Source: Rusavskia elegans
Taxonomy: Eukaryota; Ascomycota; Lecanoromycetes; Teloschistales; Teloschistaceae
Reading direction: 5' to 3'
NCBI GenBank assembly: GCA_011316305.1
Contig: SAUG01000029.1
Span: 558,001-622,000, forward strand
DNA: 64,000 nt
The notes under the pieces were generated by a model. The model was not told where the DNA came from, ran no database searches, and saw only the letters and a list, made by a program, of their open reading frames with translations. The position numbers and the translations under genes were made by a program. Shown piece after piece: positions 1 through 14,427 of this stretch; positions within the stretch are counted from its first letter, which is position 1, and the number at the start of each line of letters is the position of its first letter.

Positions 1-1113
1 AGGGGGACATGCGAGTGACTGCCCTCGATAGCAATCAGTGTTGCTATAGCTCTCGAGTAGATCTGATTCATCTGGTGGATTTGAGTAGCTTTGTCTTTTG
101 GATCGTGCTGAATAATACACAGCTGATCAACCCATAGATAGATTTTGGGATCATCCTCGCCACCAGTATTGAGGTCCTGGAACCAACTCGATCGCGTCCC
201 TGATGACGGCAGGTAAGTGGCTCAAGGCGGGTCTCAGGGCGCCCTGAACTCCGAGCAGCCTTTCATTCGACTTCAATAGTTGCAAGCCTTGGCTGCCACC
301 CCAGACATAGCTTAGTGCTACGTGATCCGAGAGCTCATACCAATGCCGAGAGCGTAAGCACATATTGACGGTATCAATGTACCTTAGTGTTCGAGGGCCA
401 GCAAGATGCTCGAGTCCCCATGTGTCCCTGATTTTAGTGCAGATCTTGTGGTGATCATTGCATGTTTTGATCCATGTACGTAATAGAGCCGGTGAAACGT
501 GGCTGCCAATGAGTCTTCCATGCTACATGGGCTTTTGTCCCAGAAGGTGGGCATCTTTTGCTAGCAGTCGTATGAAGGCACTGTCTGGTTCCGTTGCGCG
601 ACTCTCATACACAGAGGCTTTCATACACCACGCGTTCACCTGTTTGCTGCTTTCGGAGCTTGTTTCTTCGAGTGCAACTACATTCGGGTTGTCGAATGAT
701 GCAGTTGCACGGTCGAAGTAGAATCCCGCCAGAACGCTGTCTAGATAAATTTGTGTTCCATTTGGAGACGTTGTCGGTCGGTGCAATTCTGTAGTTTTAT
801 TCGTAGGAGCTTTGATCACCAGCTGACAGAGTTCACAAGTGAGAGCCTTGCGCGAGACCTCGTCGTAGATGCCGAGGCAGATGTTGTGAATAGTGCCGTC
901 AACGCCATTCTCTGGCGAGACCACTTCTGACAGCGCTCTCTCGAAGTCTCGATTTTCCGTAAAGTAACTTGCAAAATCGATTGCATTGCAGTTGGAACAC
1001 AGTTGTCCTGGCGCAGGCGCTATTTGGGCGATTGTACCCTCTGGAACATACGAACATCTCGGATATCCCAGATAAGGGTCATCTGGTATGGTTTCACTCA
1101 TTGTGCAGGGCAA
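1..1113 (-). pseudogene. HET-domain (heterokaryon incompatibility) gene, broken, runs off left edge
   Basis: HET proteins trigger incompatibility or cell death after fusion of unlike hyphae. The frame opens at ATG 1113 and reads through the family's N-terminal region (cysteine pairs, an LLAKDAHLLG stretch) to a TAG at 523-525. The same frame continues beyond it with HGRLIGSHVSPALLRTW and then HVALSYVWGG, the core HET motif. It stops again at 151-153, but the next HET segment (YLWVDQLCIIQ) follows at once in another frame, and one fewer base near 170 would join them. No intron of normal size can skip either break without removing conserved residues. I therefore read a pseudogene with one nonsense and one frameshift change. 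The 3' part lies outside the window. Sequence error at either site is possible but two independent errors are less likely. Confidence 0.8.
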
Positions 1114-1688
1114 ATGTCAGATTGTATCCCTACGGGCAACAAAGCACGTACATCGGTCGGGCAAGAATGAACCATGTTGCAGGGTAACAAGGACTGACAA
1201 GTAGGGAAAGCCAAGAAGACGATTTCGAGAAAGCTAAGTCATGCCGCATTCGGAGTAAGGGAGAACTAATATAATAGCTGATACTCATTTGATATACAGA
1301 GGATCACGACTCCAGAAACAATCCGAGTCCACAACGATACACAAGCTACCAACAGCTGTTTGTAAGGGAGAGAATGGCAAAGTGTTATAGGAGAGAAAAG
1401 GTCGTTTAGCTCAATGCTCAACCTCGGAAAAAGGACAGATTCATGGCCTTTCTTGATGGTGCCTGATGGAAGCAATCGTCGTCGTCCACTCAACCAAGAG
1501 AAGGCGCAAGGTCGGAGAGTAACCATGCCATAAGTCAAACCCGAATCTCAAAGATAGCCCGATCGGGCTTAACGCCGGCTGCACCTCGGATGAGATTACG
1601 ACGAGGACGACCAAGTACCTTACTCTACACCCCTCGACTTCTCGTAGCGTGTGGTCTCAGACCGAATCTTGGGGCTCTTCAGTCCAGC
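1114..1688. other. Intergenic, divergent HET pseudogene / ELMO promoter
   Basis: No recognisable gene. Short open frames on both strands show no family signature. It lies between the 5' end of the broken HET gene and the start of the ELMO gene, so it should hold both promoters. Confidence 0.5.
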
Positions 1689-3936
1689 ATGGATGGGCTC
1701 GATGTGGCCGAGCTCGTGGAGAGACTCGGCAGTGACGAAGATGCCGTACGAAAGATGGCAGCGTTCAAGCTGCAGTCCAACATCGGAGACCCTTCCTTTA
1801 CCGATGTATTCATCTCTGAGGGGGGCCTTACCAATCTACGTTATCTGACTCTCCATGCCTCAGGGAACACACTGGCTTACAGCTTGACCTGCTTCTCTCG
1901 GCTGCTCGAGGTCGATAAGGGATGGGACCACGTCAACCAGGACGTGGTCGAGCGGGTGGGTACGACTTCTGCCGTCCTAGCACAGTCACCATTCTGACCG
2001 AGTGCTCAGGTCGTTGAGCTCGTGGTTACACACCCTCTCGTCAACATCCTGAGGGGGGCCATGGCTGTCCTTGGAGCGATCGTGGCCCATCAGCGTTCGC
2101 CAAACACCCAGGAAACTTACACCGACACGTTTGGATTCCGTGCCCTCAAGCCTGCCATCGCCATCTACCCTCACTTCTTGGAAAAGATAGTGAGCAGTCT
2201 ATCAGCTGCCGACCATGCTCTGTGTGCCAATGCACTCCAGCTTATCAATGCTCTCATGCGTGATGCCATTACGAACGACGGCGAGGCCGAATGGCCCAGA
2301 TTCATCAAGAGATTGCAGGATCTGGGTGTCATCAAAGCAGTCTATAATCTGATGCAAAGCAACGCACTGCAGGACCTTGCGCACCCGCTTCTGGAGTTCC
2401 AAGCGCTGACAAAGGTCCTGCTACGGAAATGGAGAGACGTCCCGGCCGATTTACATAAGCCGGAGCACAGGCGGGCACTCAAGGCCATCCACCTTGCGAG
2501 TAACCCTGGAAAATCGGCAGAAACGCTGGAAGATAGTGAAGATGGTAAAGAAAAGAAGCATAATCCGGAAAAATGGAGGCGCCTTGGCTTTGAGACGGAA
2601 ACCCCAGGGTTCGAATTCGAGGAGACTGGCTACTTGGGAATGATGGATCTGGCAGACTATGTGAGGAAAAATGAAAATGCTTTCCAAACGCTACTACTAG
2701 AGCAGTCCACCTTTTCGCCGCGGACAAGGTGTCCAATCGCTCGAGCAAGCCTTGCAGTGACAACGATCCTCTATGATCGTTTCGAGGTGGACGGATCGGA
2801 TCTTGATGACACGAAAGCCTACCTGGCATTGGAAACAAGGTCCAACTACGACAAAATTTTCAAGCCACTGATCCTGCAGTGGTCCCGGCTCCATCTTGCC
2901 GGTCTGCAGGCCTTCTTTCGCTTATGGAAAGTCACCGGCGCTGAACGGGAGGATTTTCTCAAGCTCGTCGATCTTGTTCGTGTTCTCCTTGACGCCGTAA
3001 TTGGTGACACCAAACGCGACACAAGCATACAGGATGTCGAAGGAATGATCCAAGACTACGACTGCGAACGACTTCGAAAACTCCAGATGGAGAATCTCCA
3101 GCTGATGTACGAAGATACTTGGGGCCATCACCTTCGCCAAGTGCGCGATGAACTTAATCATGAGGCGCTCCAGTTCATGAAGGAACAGCGCATTCGGTGT
3201 CTTCTACATGGCGCCTGGTTCGCTGACGGCCAGGGCCTTAAGAAAGAATCAGGCTGTGCAATGCAGGCTGATACCAAGTCCGTAGCTCAAGTCCGATATG
3301 TCAAGCTGTCGCATAACCGACGCTACCTCCACTATGCCGATTTTGATGTGAAGGGGGACCAAGATCCTGACCTGGATTCCCTACACGAGAAACGTAAGCT
3401 CTCCTCGGCTCTGTACACTCCAAAGACTGACGATTTCCTCTTTAGTTGACCTTAGTCTCGTCTCGTCTGTTGCATCCAACATCTCCGCCACCACACCAAA
3501 CTCGACCCGTTCCTCAACCTCGACTTTAAAACACCTCCCCCAGTCGTCGACCACAAAGATTACCATCCACGGCTACCTCCCTTCCTCATCCCGGGGTGGG
3601 TCGTCCGAGCACTACACGAATCACAACCGCCATCCCTCAAAATCTACCTCCGAAAACCCCCACGCCCGCAAGGAAGAAATCCCTCTCCTGATCCTCTACC
3701 CGTCGACCCATTCAGCCGCCTCGGAATGGCTCGACGGTTTACTCATGCTACTGGGTCAGCAACCGATAACGTCCGAAACGAAAAAATTGACGAATCTCGT
3801 GGCGGAGTATGGGCTGAAGATCAGGTTGCTGAATGTGAGGCTTGATGAGCCGGGGCCGGAGGCGGGCGAGGGGATTGAGGTACCGAGTAGAGAGGGGCTG
3901 GATGAGAATTATTTCTATGATATTGGGGGAATTTGA
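1689..3936 (+). CDS. ELMO/CED-12 family protein
   Basis: Exons 1689-1955, 2010-3393 and 3446-3936 join into about 713 residues with two introns of 54 and 52 bases. The N-terminal armadillo-like part begins MDGLDVAELVERLGSDEDAV, the usual start of fungal ELMO proteins, which is why ATG 1689 is preferred over the in-frame ATG at 1590. An ELMO-type helical region follows, and the C-terminal third (AQVRYVKLSHNRRYLHYADF) looks like the PH-like domain of the family. In animals ELMO pairs with DOCK proteins as a Rac guanine-nucleotide exchange complex acting on actin; the fungal role is inferred from this. A Ser/Thr-rich insertion lies early in the last exon (about residues 555-620). The first donor (GTGGGT) is weak but is the phase-consistent choice. 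Confidence 0.82.
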
Positions 3937-4240
3937 ATGCCAGCCGTTTGGGCCATTCTTCGGATTGGTTACTTGCAAGTAAGCAGCGAAGCGTCTTCAT
4001 TAGGGTGAGGGGGGATTCTTGGTTCATGTCTGATACCCCATGTCGTTATATGTCATCTCTCGTTTGCAACGATGCAGGCAAGACTACAAGTTTGTTTTTC
4101 TCCATTCCTAGGCTTTGCGTGATCGCGGACATAGAGACAATCGCTTGCAAACCTTCTCGCCAGGTATCAGTGCAGTGCCTCGAAGTCTCTTAGCGATATT
4201 CACCTAGTCTCCTGGATGTTTCACCACTAGATTCCTGCCC

Positions 4241-6659
<2,419 letters not shown>

Positions 6660-7739
6660 CTACTCGTCGTCACCCTCATCTTCTTCGTCCGCTTCTTCAC
6701 TCTCTTCGGCACTGGTGCTTCTTCTGACGGGTTCTGTCTTGACCTTTTTCGCTGAAGGGGCTGGGTCGTCCGCACCCGATTTCCTTTTTTTGCTCCCCTT
6801 CGATGGCTCTTTGGCACTGGCCGCCACAACCTCCTCCATTGTCTTGCCCGACTCAATCAATGCAACCTCCTCCGCCGTCAGGAACCTGCCGCCAGGACCA
6901 CGAGGCCGGCGCATTGCGTGTTTGTGCCTTGATTCATGTAGGTATGGTTTCCGGCCCTTGGACGTCAATCGCAATGCTTCTTCCAACTTTTGTCTTGCAA
7001 CGCGTCTTTTCAGTATCCGGTGAAATTGTTTCGCGTTCACGTACAACGGAGCTTCTTCACCGCCGGCAGGAGCAGCGTCGGGCGAGGCTTGATGCTGGTG
7101 TTGCTGAGGTGGCGGCTGCATTTGGGGAGGCACCGAGCTGCGCGGCGGCTGATGGTTCATCATCACAGTCTGTGCGGCTTGGGAATGAGGGCTGCTGACG
7201 TGGTGGAGGTGACTTTGGCTCATCCGCGGGTTTTGATGAATCTGTACTTGTGACGGTAAGGGTGGCATCTGACTGCCGAGCTGTTGTGGTGACCTTGGAG
7301 TCCGCTCGTTCTTCACCGGGACACCTCCCATCCGCGGCGAGTTACGGCCGATGCCATCGGGCATAGCGGCCGGTGGGACGCCGTAGCTGTACCCTTGCCC
7401 AGAAGCAGCCGCAGTGGCCATCGCCGCAGCTTGCGAAGCCGACATCCCATACTGAGGGTGCATGTTGGAAGAATACTGTGGCGGATAGCTCAAGCCTTGA
7501 TGGACCGAGTGGTTGGGTTGGGATGAGGGTGGTTGTGGGTATCCGTGGCCTTGAGAAGGAAGTATGGGTGACGCTTGATGAGGGTGTTGATGCATTTGCG
7601 GAGGCTGATTCGAAGGCGAAGCTATGGACGGGCCTGCAGGTCCAGAGTTCTGTTGCGCATTTTGATAGCTTCCTTGTAAATGTGGCGCGTGGGGATGTCC
7701 CCCGTGCGATGGTGTCTGATACTGCGCGTAATCCATCAT
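6660..7739 (-). CDS. hapB: CCAAT-binding complex subunit HapB (NF-YA)
   Basis: A single open frame of 359 residues. Residues 1-225 are rich in Gln, Pro, His and Ser, as in activation regions. The conserved core spans about 228-290: the subunit-binding helix [20 protein letters not shown] (231-250), then the linker and DNA-binding segment with [22 protein letters not shown] (263-284), which reads CCAAT. Two basic clusters (KKRK near 317, KKVK near 331) look like nuclear signals, and the tail is acidic. In Aspergilli HapB joins HapC and HapE and works with HapX in iron control and redox response; this is family knowledge. ATG 7739 (MMDYAQ) is the first in frame. The 3.1 kb upstream gap is unusually long and rich in CCAAT boxes (separate entry). 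An untranslated upstream exon is possible. Confidence 0.95.
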   Translation of the reverse strand: MMDYAQYQTPSHGGHPHAPHLQGSYQNAQQNSGPAGPSIASPSNQPPQMHQHPHQASPILPSQGHGYPQPPSSQPNHSVHQGLSYPPQYSSNMHPQYGMSASQAAAMATAAASGQGYSYGVPPAAMPDGIGRNSPRMGGVPVKNERTPRSPQQLGSQMPPLPSQVQIHQNPRMSQSHLHHVSSPHSQAAQTVMMNHQPPRSSVPPQMQPPPQQHQHQASPDAAPAGGEEAPLYVNAKQFHRILKRRVARQKLEEALRLTSKGRKPYLHESRHKHAMRRPRGPGGRFLTAEEVALIESGKTMEEVVAASAKEPSKGSKKRKSGADDPAPSAKKVKTEPVRRSTSAEESEEADEEDEGDDE

Positions 7740-7798
7740 CGGTGATATAGGAGGTTGTCGGAACGGCTGTCTAGGATGCTAAGGTCAGCGACAGCATC

Positions 7799-9703
7799 AT
7801 TGGCAATGAATGATTTCCTCAGCGCGCGTCTTCGGGTTTAGCACCGGACTGAGCTGGGGCAAGACATACCTTGACCAAGATGAGCCAGGGCCGCCGAACT
7901 AGGAAATGTCTTGAAATATTCAATCACGAAAAACGGCAGTTGATTGGAAGAGATTATATCCAGTGGCGGAGGTGGGAAAGTTGGGGAGGTTGACCAGACT
8001 GACGATTGGACAAGCGCTGACGCACTATACTGCAGCCCTGCTAACCTGTGGATGTCTGCACAAGAGCCGCAAGATCAATTGGAAGACACACGAGAAGCTA
8101 TCCTCGAGTGCAATCAAGGTCAATTATGGGGAACGAGTCCGTTGAGAATGAGATGTTTTCGGCAACCTTTAGACGTCGAGGGAAGATATCAACCGAGTTT
8201 GCTTGTTCGAGGCTGCCTAGCTCGGGAGCGAACGCTGTCAGGCCTCTGTGCAGCAGCTTCGCGGGATGGCAATGCGCTGTCAGCGGAAATGGCTAGATCG
8301 TATTGTATCGACGCTCGCAGACAACGGCCGCAGCAATTTTCCGAGGCGTGACTTGTGTGTGGCAACTAAATGGAGAGGTGCCCCACAATATGTGCTGTTT
8401 ATTCCTGCGCTAAACGTCTCGCTTCTTCCTGGACTCGATGATCCGGGGCGGTATCTGATCGGCTTGCACGAGTATTGGATGAGGAAAAGGGTGACGAGAG
8501 TGAGAACCTTGTCGCGGGTCAAGACCGCCTGTTCACTGAAGGAAAATGATACGACTTCGAAACGCTGGGGACGAGGACTGCTACACGACTGTTCGTCAGC
8601 AATGAATCTTTAGGACGCAATTGAAGCACGAGTTGGAGGCTCGGCTCGGTTGGATTTGGGGTTGGTCCAAATAGCGGTGATTTTCAACAGGATGCGCTGG
8701 CAATGCATAGTGCGCGGCAAGTCATGCAGGGAAGACGTACAGGCTCAGGTAACACGGCTTCGTTGTCTTGGATGTCCGCGGGCGGTGTTCAATGGCAGAT
8801 GACGTCGACAGGAGAGTGGAAGATGGGGACTCGAAGTAATTGTTTTGCTGGTGTTTGGAGTTAAGGCTATGGGCGCGTCAGTGGGGTTTATCAATAATTA
8901 ATCCCCAGTCGGCGGTGTAGAAGCGCTTGTACCGCGGTCGGGTATGCCTGGATCTTACCAGCTGGGTGCTTTGCTTGGCTTATGCGACAAGCGGTGTGAG
9001 TGGAGGAGAAAGACACGACGGCAATTGCGTCTATCGTCTGTACAGTTTTAGCAATTGGGCAGCTCGGAGGGTGTAACGATTGGCGAGCCCTGTAGGGAGG
9101 GTCATCCATCGTCTGTCGCGTCGTTGCAAGGTGCAGTATTCGTGGTTCAAGCTCCGAAAGAGGCTGCTTTCATTCGGCGAGGCGACAGGCTGTGCGTGGG
9201 GTTGGTGCGAGGGAGGAATTGGCCTTACCAATGAAGCGATGAAACAAAATGGCCGGAGGTGCGTCTGAAGCGGTGAGTGGTCGACGGCTCCGTTGTCGAA
9301 ACGTGGATCTGGGACACTTGACGATCAGGTGATGTTTCGTCTGAGTCGGACTCGATGACGATGGCTCTGAGTCTGATGGCGCTGCAGCTTGAGCAGCGGA
9401 GCTTGATCAGAGGCAACGAGCTGATTGGAGTAGGGAGCGAACCAGTGATGGATCAATTGGAACGAAGAATGGTGGAAGTCGGGAGAAGAAGAGATTGGCC
9501 ACTGAAATTATTGACCGGAGAAAGCCCGGGGCTGGAAAAATATTGATGGAGTCGTGTCAGCACCCAATAGACGGACTGCTGTCATGAATTGTTTGGTGAT
9601 GCAAGCGACGATTGGACGAAGGCGGAGAGAGGAGCAGACGAAAATCTGTGATTGGAGAGAGGGGAAACGGATCAATTTAACTTTTTGTTTGCCTGCATCC
9701 AAT
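7799..9703 (-). promoter_or_regulatory. Cluster of CCAAT boxes upstream of hapB
   Basis: By eye I count 13 CCAAT pentamers on the hapB coding strand (ATTGG on +) starting at 7799, 7943, 8005, 8078, 8474, 9054, 9079, 9218, 9424, 9456, 9494, 9611 and 9651. There are only three in the other orientation (9228, 9564, 9699). Random sequence of this length would give about two per strand. HapB is the CCAAT-recognising subunit, and negative autoregulation through hapB is known in Aspergillus nidulans. I infer an autoregulatory upstream region or long 5' leader. No coding frame in the region resembles a known protein. Confidence 0.5.
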
Positions 9704-10861
9704 TTGCTGAGTGGCCATTCGGCGATCACGTGGAAGCTAGGCCGGTCTGAGACGGAGACCGAGGATCGGGGAAAGAGGCACAAAGGCACATCATCCCGTG
9801 AAGACTCCGCACGAAAGATTGTTATATCGGCGTCTGCAGGAGAATGGGTAGTCAGCTAGAATATGCACGTATCATTGATCCCTCTCATCGTTCACCCCCC
9901 TGGATTGCACCATCTCCCGGCTTGGTGGAAATTTGCATCTCCTTCGGCGGCTATCCATGTAAGAGTACGAGGGCTAAGCAGTGTTCCTGTTCAAGTTCAC
10001 CAGTATTGTGTGATGGGAGATGGATCATCGCATACTCGATGTTCAATTACTCTCCGTCACAACCAATCGTATTGTCATGTCGAGGATATTCGTTGCATTG
10101 ATCCTACTAAGCATGGTCTGGTCGGCAGCTGTAGCCGCCTCATGCTGGTCATATCTGCAGGAATAATAAGGTAAGTAATATTATCGCGCATGTTAGCCTC
10201 ACTCTTCACAGTAGGTATGCCTAACTGTTCTTCAGAAGAGGATGTCGAGGCTATAACTCCGCAGTAGCCTGTCGCATCACAGCCTGTCCCATGCTCAAAG
10301 CTACGTCAACGCCACCGATGATGACCCCTGTCAAAACAACCCGGCTTTTTCCAATTGTCGATTCCGATACCTTGTGATGCAGGACAACAGTAATCTGGTG
10401 TCAAGGAAATAGCTCGCCGCTGCGGGTATCCTTACAGGGTCCACAGCATTTCCGTGGTGCACCTCCACTTTCCTCACCATGTTTGATACGGGTTCTTGGG
10501 ACTTTGATTCCCCTACAAACTCGACTCACTATGCCGAGTCAACGTAACTATGGGTAGCTTGAGTCTGTACGCGGAATCTTTTGCCGTTGATGTTGGATAT
10601 TTCGCTAGAATTGCATGCTTGTAGATGAACCTTCGACCAGCTGCAACACAACATCGAGATGACCTCAAATTATACGCAGTACGAAGACCTTTTTTGAAGT
10701 GTACTGTTATACGAGTACCGTCTCCCGACCGTATTCTGTAAGACTTTTCAAAGGCGAGGCATGAGATAAGGGCAAACTACGATGGAAACCCTAATCTATT
10801 CGGCAGCTGCACTTCTTCGAGGCACGTCAGTCGCATCGTCAAAAAGCTTCAGACGTCAAAC
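9704..10861. other. Intergenic, upstream of eIF3d
   Basis: No gene recognised. It is the far end of the hapB/eIF3d divergent region and should hold the eIF3d promoter and leader. Open frames here are short and carry no family motif. Confidence 0.4.
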
Positions 10862-12705
10862 ATGCCGATGTCATTGGCAGATATCGTTGCCACCCTTCCA
10901 TCAGACGAGTCATGGGGCCCATCAACCACTACCGATGCCCTCGTCGATGGCGTTCCCTACGCTCCCTATTCGAAGGGCGACAAACTGGGGCGCATGGCAG
11001 ACTGGACCACTGAGGGTAAGGACAGAGAAGGGCGAGGAGGCAGGCAGCAATACAATAGGAACTATAAAGGTCATTTACAGGATATACTACTTTTGAAGTC
11101 ACCCACAGCGACTGACTTTGACTGTAGATCAGCAAGTATACGGTGCTGGCACCTCTTCACTTTTCGCCGTGCAAGTTGCCGAGGACGAATCCTCGTTCTC
11201 TGTCGTCGACAATACTCGTACATCGACCAAGAGTCGAGGATTTGGTCGTGGCGGAGCTACATTCATCCGGGGCCGCGGCCGAGGCGGTCGAGATCAACGA
11301 GGAGGTCGGGGCACTTTTCAACGTGTTGGCCAGAGGGGTGGCCAACAGAATGGTTACTACGACAATCGTGGTGGACGAGGCGGTCGTGGCGGTCGCCGCT
11401 TTGGCGGCTGGAAAGACTACGACAAACCACAACGTAATCGAGACTCCTCCGTAAACATCAAGCCGGACTGGCAGATGCTCGAAGAGATCGACTTTAACCG
11501 CCTCGCAAAACTCAACCTGGAGACTAGCACAGGCGAAGACATCGATAGCTACGGATTCCTCTATTACTACGACCGTGCGTTCGACCGGCCGCCGGTGAAG
11601 AATAACGAACGCAAGCTCAACGTCGTTGACCGTGTGGCCTACAATGTCACCACGAGCCAAGATCCCATCATCCACGAGCTCGCTGAAAAAGACGAAGCTA
11701 AAATATTCGCTACCGACAATATTCTCTCTATGCTAATGTGCGCCCCACGATCTGTTTACAGCTGGGACATTATCATTACCCGCAGTGGTAACAAGATTTT
11801 CCTCGACAAACGTGACGGCTCCTCCTTGGACATGGTATCGGTCAACGAAAACGCCGCTGATGCTCCCCTGGAAGCTTCAGAGGGCAACAAAGACAGCATC
11901 AACTTCCCCGGTGCTCTTGCCCTAGAAGCAACCTTCATCAATCACAATTTCGTCAACCAAACCGTCATCGAATCCGACACATCCAAATACGAAATGTCCC
12001 ACGAGAATCCTTTCTACAACCCCTCGGAAGAAACAGAAGCCCTAGCTTCCAAAGCATACAAATACCGCCGTTTCGACTTGAGTCTCGAGAAAGACGAAGA
12101 CCCGTTGCACCTGATTGTCAGGACCGAATTGGATGCTGTCGTCAAGAACAACATCAGCGGCGAAGACCAACTCCTCGTGATCAAAGCCCTCAACGAATTC
12201 GACCACAAGGCCCAAGGGAGTGGTGGCGCTCTTGACTGGAGAACCAAACTGACGAGTCAGAGGGGTGCTGTTGTTGCAACGGAGATGAAGAACAACAGTT
12301 GCAAGTTGGCAAGATGGACCGTACAGAGTATACTTGCCAAGGCGGACGTAATGAAACTTGGGTATGCCGTCCTTTTTATCTCCCCTGCTTCCCTATTGAT
12401 CACTCATTGAAACCAATAGATTTGTCTCCCGAACAACTCCAAAAGCTGCCGACCGCCATGTCATCCTTGGCGTGATGGGCTATGACCCCCGCAAGTTCGC
12501 AGAACAGATGAACTTGAATCTTAGCAACGGTTGGGGTATTGTGCGCACAATCATCGATATGGTGAGGGGTATGAAGGATGGGAAGTATGTGCTGGTCAAG
12601 GACCCGAACAAAAGCCTGCTGCGGTTATATGAGGTGCCGGTTGGGACCTTTGAGGAGGAGGATGACGGTGCGCAGGAGGAGATGGTGGAAGAAGGTGCAG
12701 AGTAA
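10862..12705 (+). CDS. Translation initiation factor eIF3 subunit d
   Basis: Exons 10862-11069, 11128-12361 and 12420-12705 give about 575 residues with two 58-base introns. The start [20 protein letters not shown] and the segment [19 protein letters not shown] are typical of fungal eIF3d (Moe1 in fission yeast). An RGG-rich stretch (about residues 107-160) precedes the conserved core ([20 protein letters not shown], then [20 protein letters not shown]). The core ends in [27 protein letters not shown] and an acidic tail. eIF3d is the cap-contacting subunit of eIF3 at the 40S ribosome. The gene converges on the borealin-like gene, whose stop lies 283 bases away. Confidence 0.95.
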
Positions 12706-12987
12706 GATAGAAGCGCGCAAGAAACAGAGCATAAAATCTGTGCTGATTGCTGTCGTCCCATTGCTGCTCGGATCGACCGGTCGAGCATTATGATACCAAA
12801 AATTTCGCCATATGAAGGCTACGGCAATGAGAACAATTAACATCCTTACTTGGCCTTTGCTGTGAGAGCATGAATAACTTTTTCCTTCCCCCCGGAAGTC
12901 GGACTCGTCATCAGGAACCCCTACAGCAACTGTTCTGTCCCAAACTCAAGTGATGTTTGAATATCGCTGACCTCCCCTCCCTTTCCT

Positions 12988-14132
12988 TCAACCCCTTTTC
13001 CTCAGAACCCTCCTTCCCTGCGCCGGTGCCTCAACCGCCGGCACCTTCTTCGTCACAGCCTTGCCCTTTCCCTTCAAAGCCACCGGCGGCTTTGCCGCCA
13101 GCTTCGTCACAACCGTCGTCGCGGTTGAAGAGTTCGATGCCGCACTCACAGTCCTGCTCTCGTCCTTCGGTACAGCCACTGCTGGTGTAGGATCGATACC
13201 CCTCTTCGCGCGCGTGATAGGTGCTGCCTTTGTTTGTGGTGCTGCGGCAGCAGGTTGCTTGGTAGTTTTGGTCGTTGCTGCGCCTCGCGTACGTGTCGCC
13301 CTTGGTTTCTCGTGCGCATTGTTCGCTGGTGCAGCGTTCATCGTGCTAGTTGCGGCGACTGCCGCGGCTTTGGCGGGCGATGCTGGCTTTGGGGCAACAG
13401 GGACAGTGATGCTGGGTTTGAGAGGAGAGGTTGCGTGGGTGAGAAAACTCTTCTGAGGTGAGCCGAGTTGTGGGCGAATGGGACTTTGGTGAGGTGCTAG
13501 GGCGCGAGAGTTTGAGGATTTGGGGGAGAGGACAGCCGCGGGATTTGATGGATGATTATTGGGTTTCGGTCGCTTCTTGGATTGGAGAGGTATAGTTGGA
13601 TCGGGCGTGTTTTCTTTGTCGTCATCGACGGAAAGGTGATCGCTAGGTCGTTTTGCACCGTGTGGTGGAAGAGGAGCAGTTTCTGTTTGTTTCTTGGGTG
13701 AAGATGCTGTTGGTTTGATAGGTCTTGGTCTCTGGGAGCCTTCAGGCTGTGCAGTGAGGTGCTTCGTCTCGCTTTCCGAGGGTTGCTTTTGAGTGCTGTT
13801 GAGATACTTGTCATAAAGCTCGCCCATGTTCGCCTTTCGCATCGCTGTGGGGATACGATTGACGCGCAATTCTATCCTCGTGCGCAGATTTTGCGCTTGC
13901 AATGCGTATTGTGCTCGGAGTTTTCGCGCTCGTTCAGTGACTGTAAAGTCATAAGTACATGTCCTCTATCTTTATTGTGACCGATGAGCTTACTCTCCAG
14001 TTGTAGGTTGTCAATCAGTGCTTGCTTCTGTCGTTGGGTAATCATAATGGGCCTTTTGGAGGGGCTTTGAATAGGTGTCACTGCCGGGGATTGGAATCCG
14101 ACCATCTTGGATTGGAGATTGCTGGATGTCAT
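12988..14132 (-). CDS. Borealin-like chromosomal passenger protein (Nbl1/Borealin N-terminal domain)
   Basis: Exons 14132-13994 and 13940-12988 join across a 53-base intron inside the conserved domain. The N-terminal domain (about residues 25-85) reads ITQRQKQALIDNLQLEI, then TERARKLRAQYALQAQNL and RIELRVNRIPTAMRKANMGEL. This is the helix by which borealin/Nbl1 binds INCENP and survivin-type partners in the Aurora B complex at centromeres and the spindle midzone. The remaining roughly 275 residues are low-complexity, rich in Pro, Ala, Lys and Thr, and end in GRRVLRKRG, a basic tail common in fungal members. ATG 14132 (MTSSNLQSKMVGFQSP) is preferred; an in-frame ATG at 14231 would add 33 residues. 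It shares a 295-base promoter with rpn10. Confidence 0.85.
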
Positions 14133-14427
14133 CTCGGTTTCTCGTTTGTCACTGTGTTTCTGTTGCGAACTGTCGCCGTGCAAGAGTCGATGTCTCGGTG
14201 AATCGGTCAAGATCGGTGTAAACAGAAACAAAGCGGCTATCGCGCTTACATCGAAGCTTGGCAGTGATTCTGGCTGGCTAGAACACTAGAACACTTGAGC
14301 TTGGGCTGAGGAGTTATCATTTGTATCAAGCAAATCTTCTCGGACTTTTAGAGGCCACTTTCTCCATCAAACCGTCTAGGTTTAAACTCGATACAAATTT
14401 CGGAATAGTATTGGTACCGTTGCAAAG
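14133..14427. promoter_or_regulatory. Shared divergent promoter, borealin / rpn10
   Basis: A 295-base gap between two divergent start codons must hold both promoters. I see a short tandem TAGAACAC repeat near 14280-14296 but no recognised proteasome control element. Confidence 0.4.

Noticed and set aside
8048..9859. Several plus-strand open frames in the hapB upstream region
   Set aside because: Short, without known motifs, and the region is better explained by regulatory sequence; no coding claim can be supported.
11157..11675. 172-codon minus-strand open frame
   Set aside because: Antisense shadow of the Arg/Gly-rich part of eIF3d, whose plus frame matches the family.
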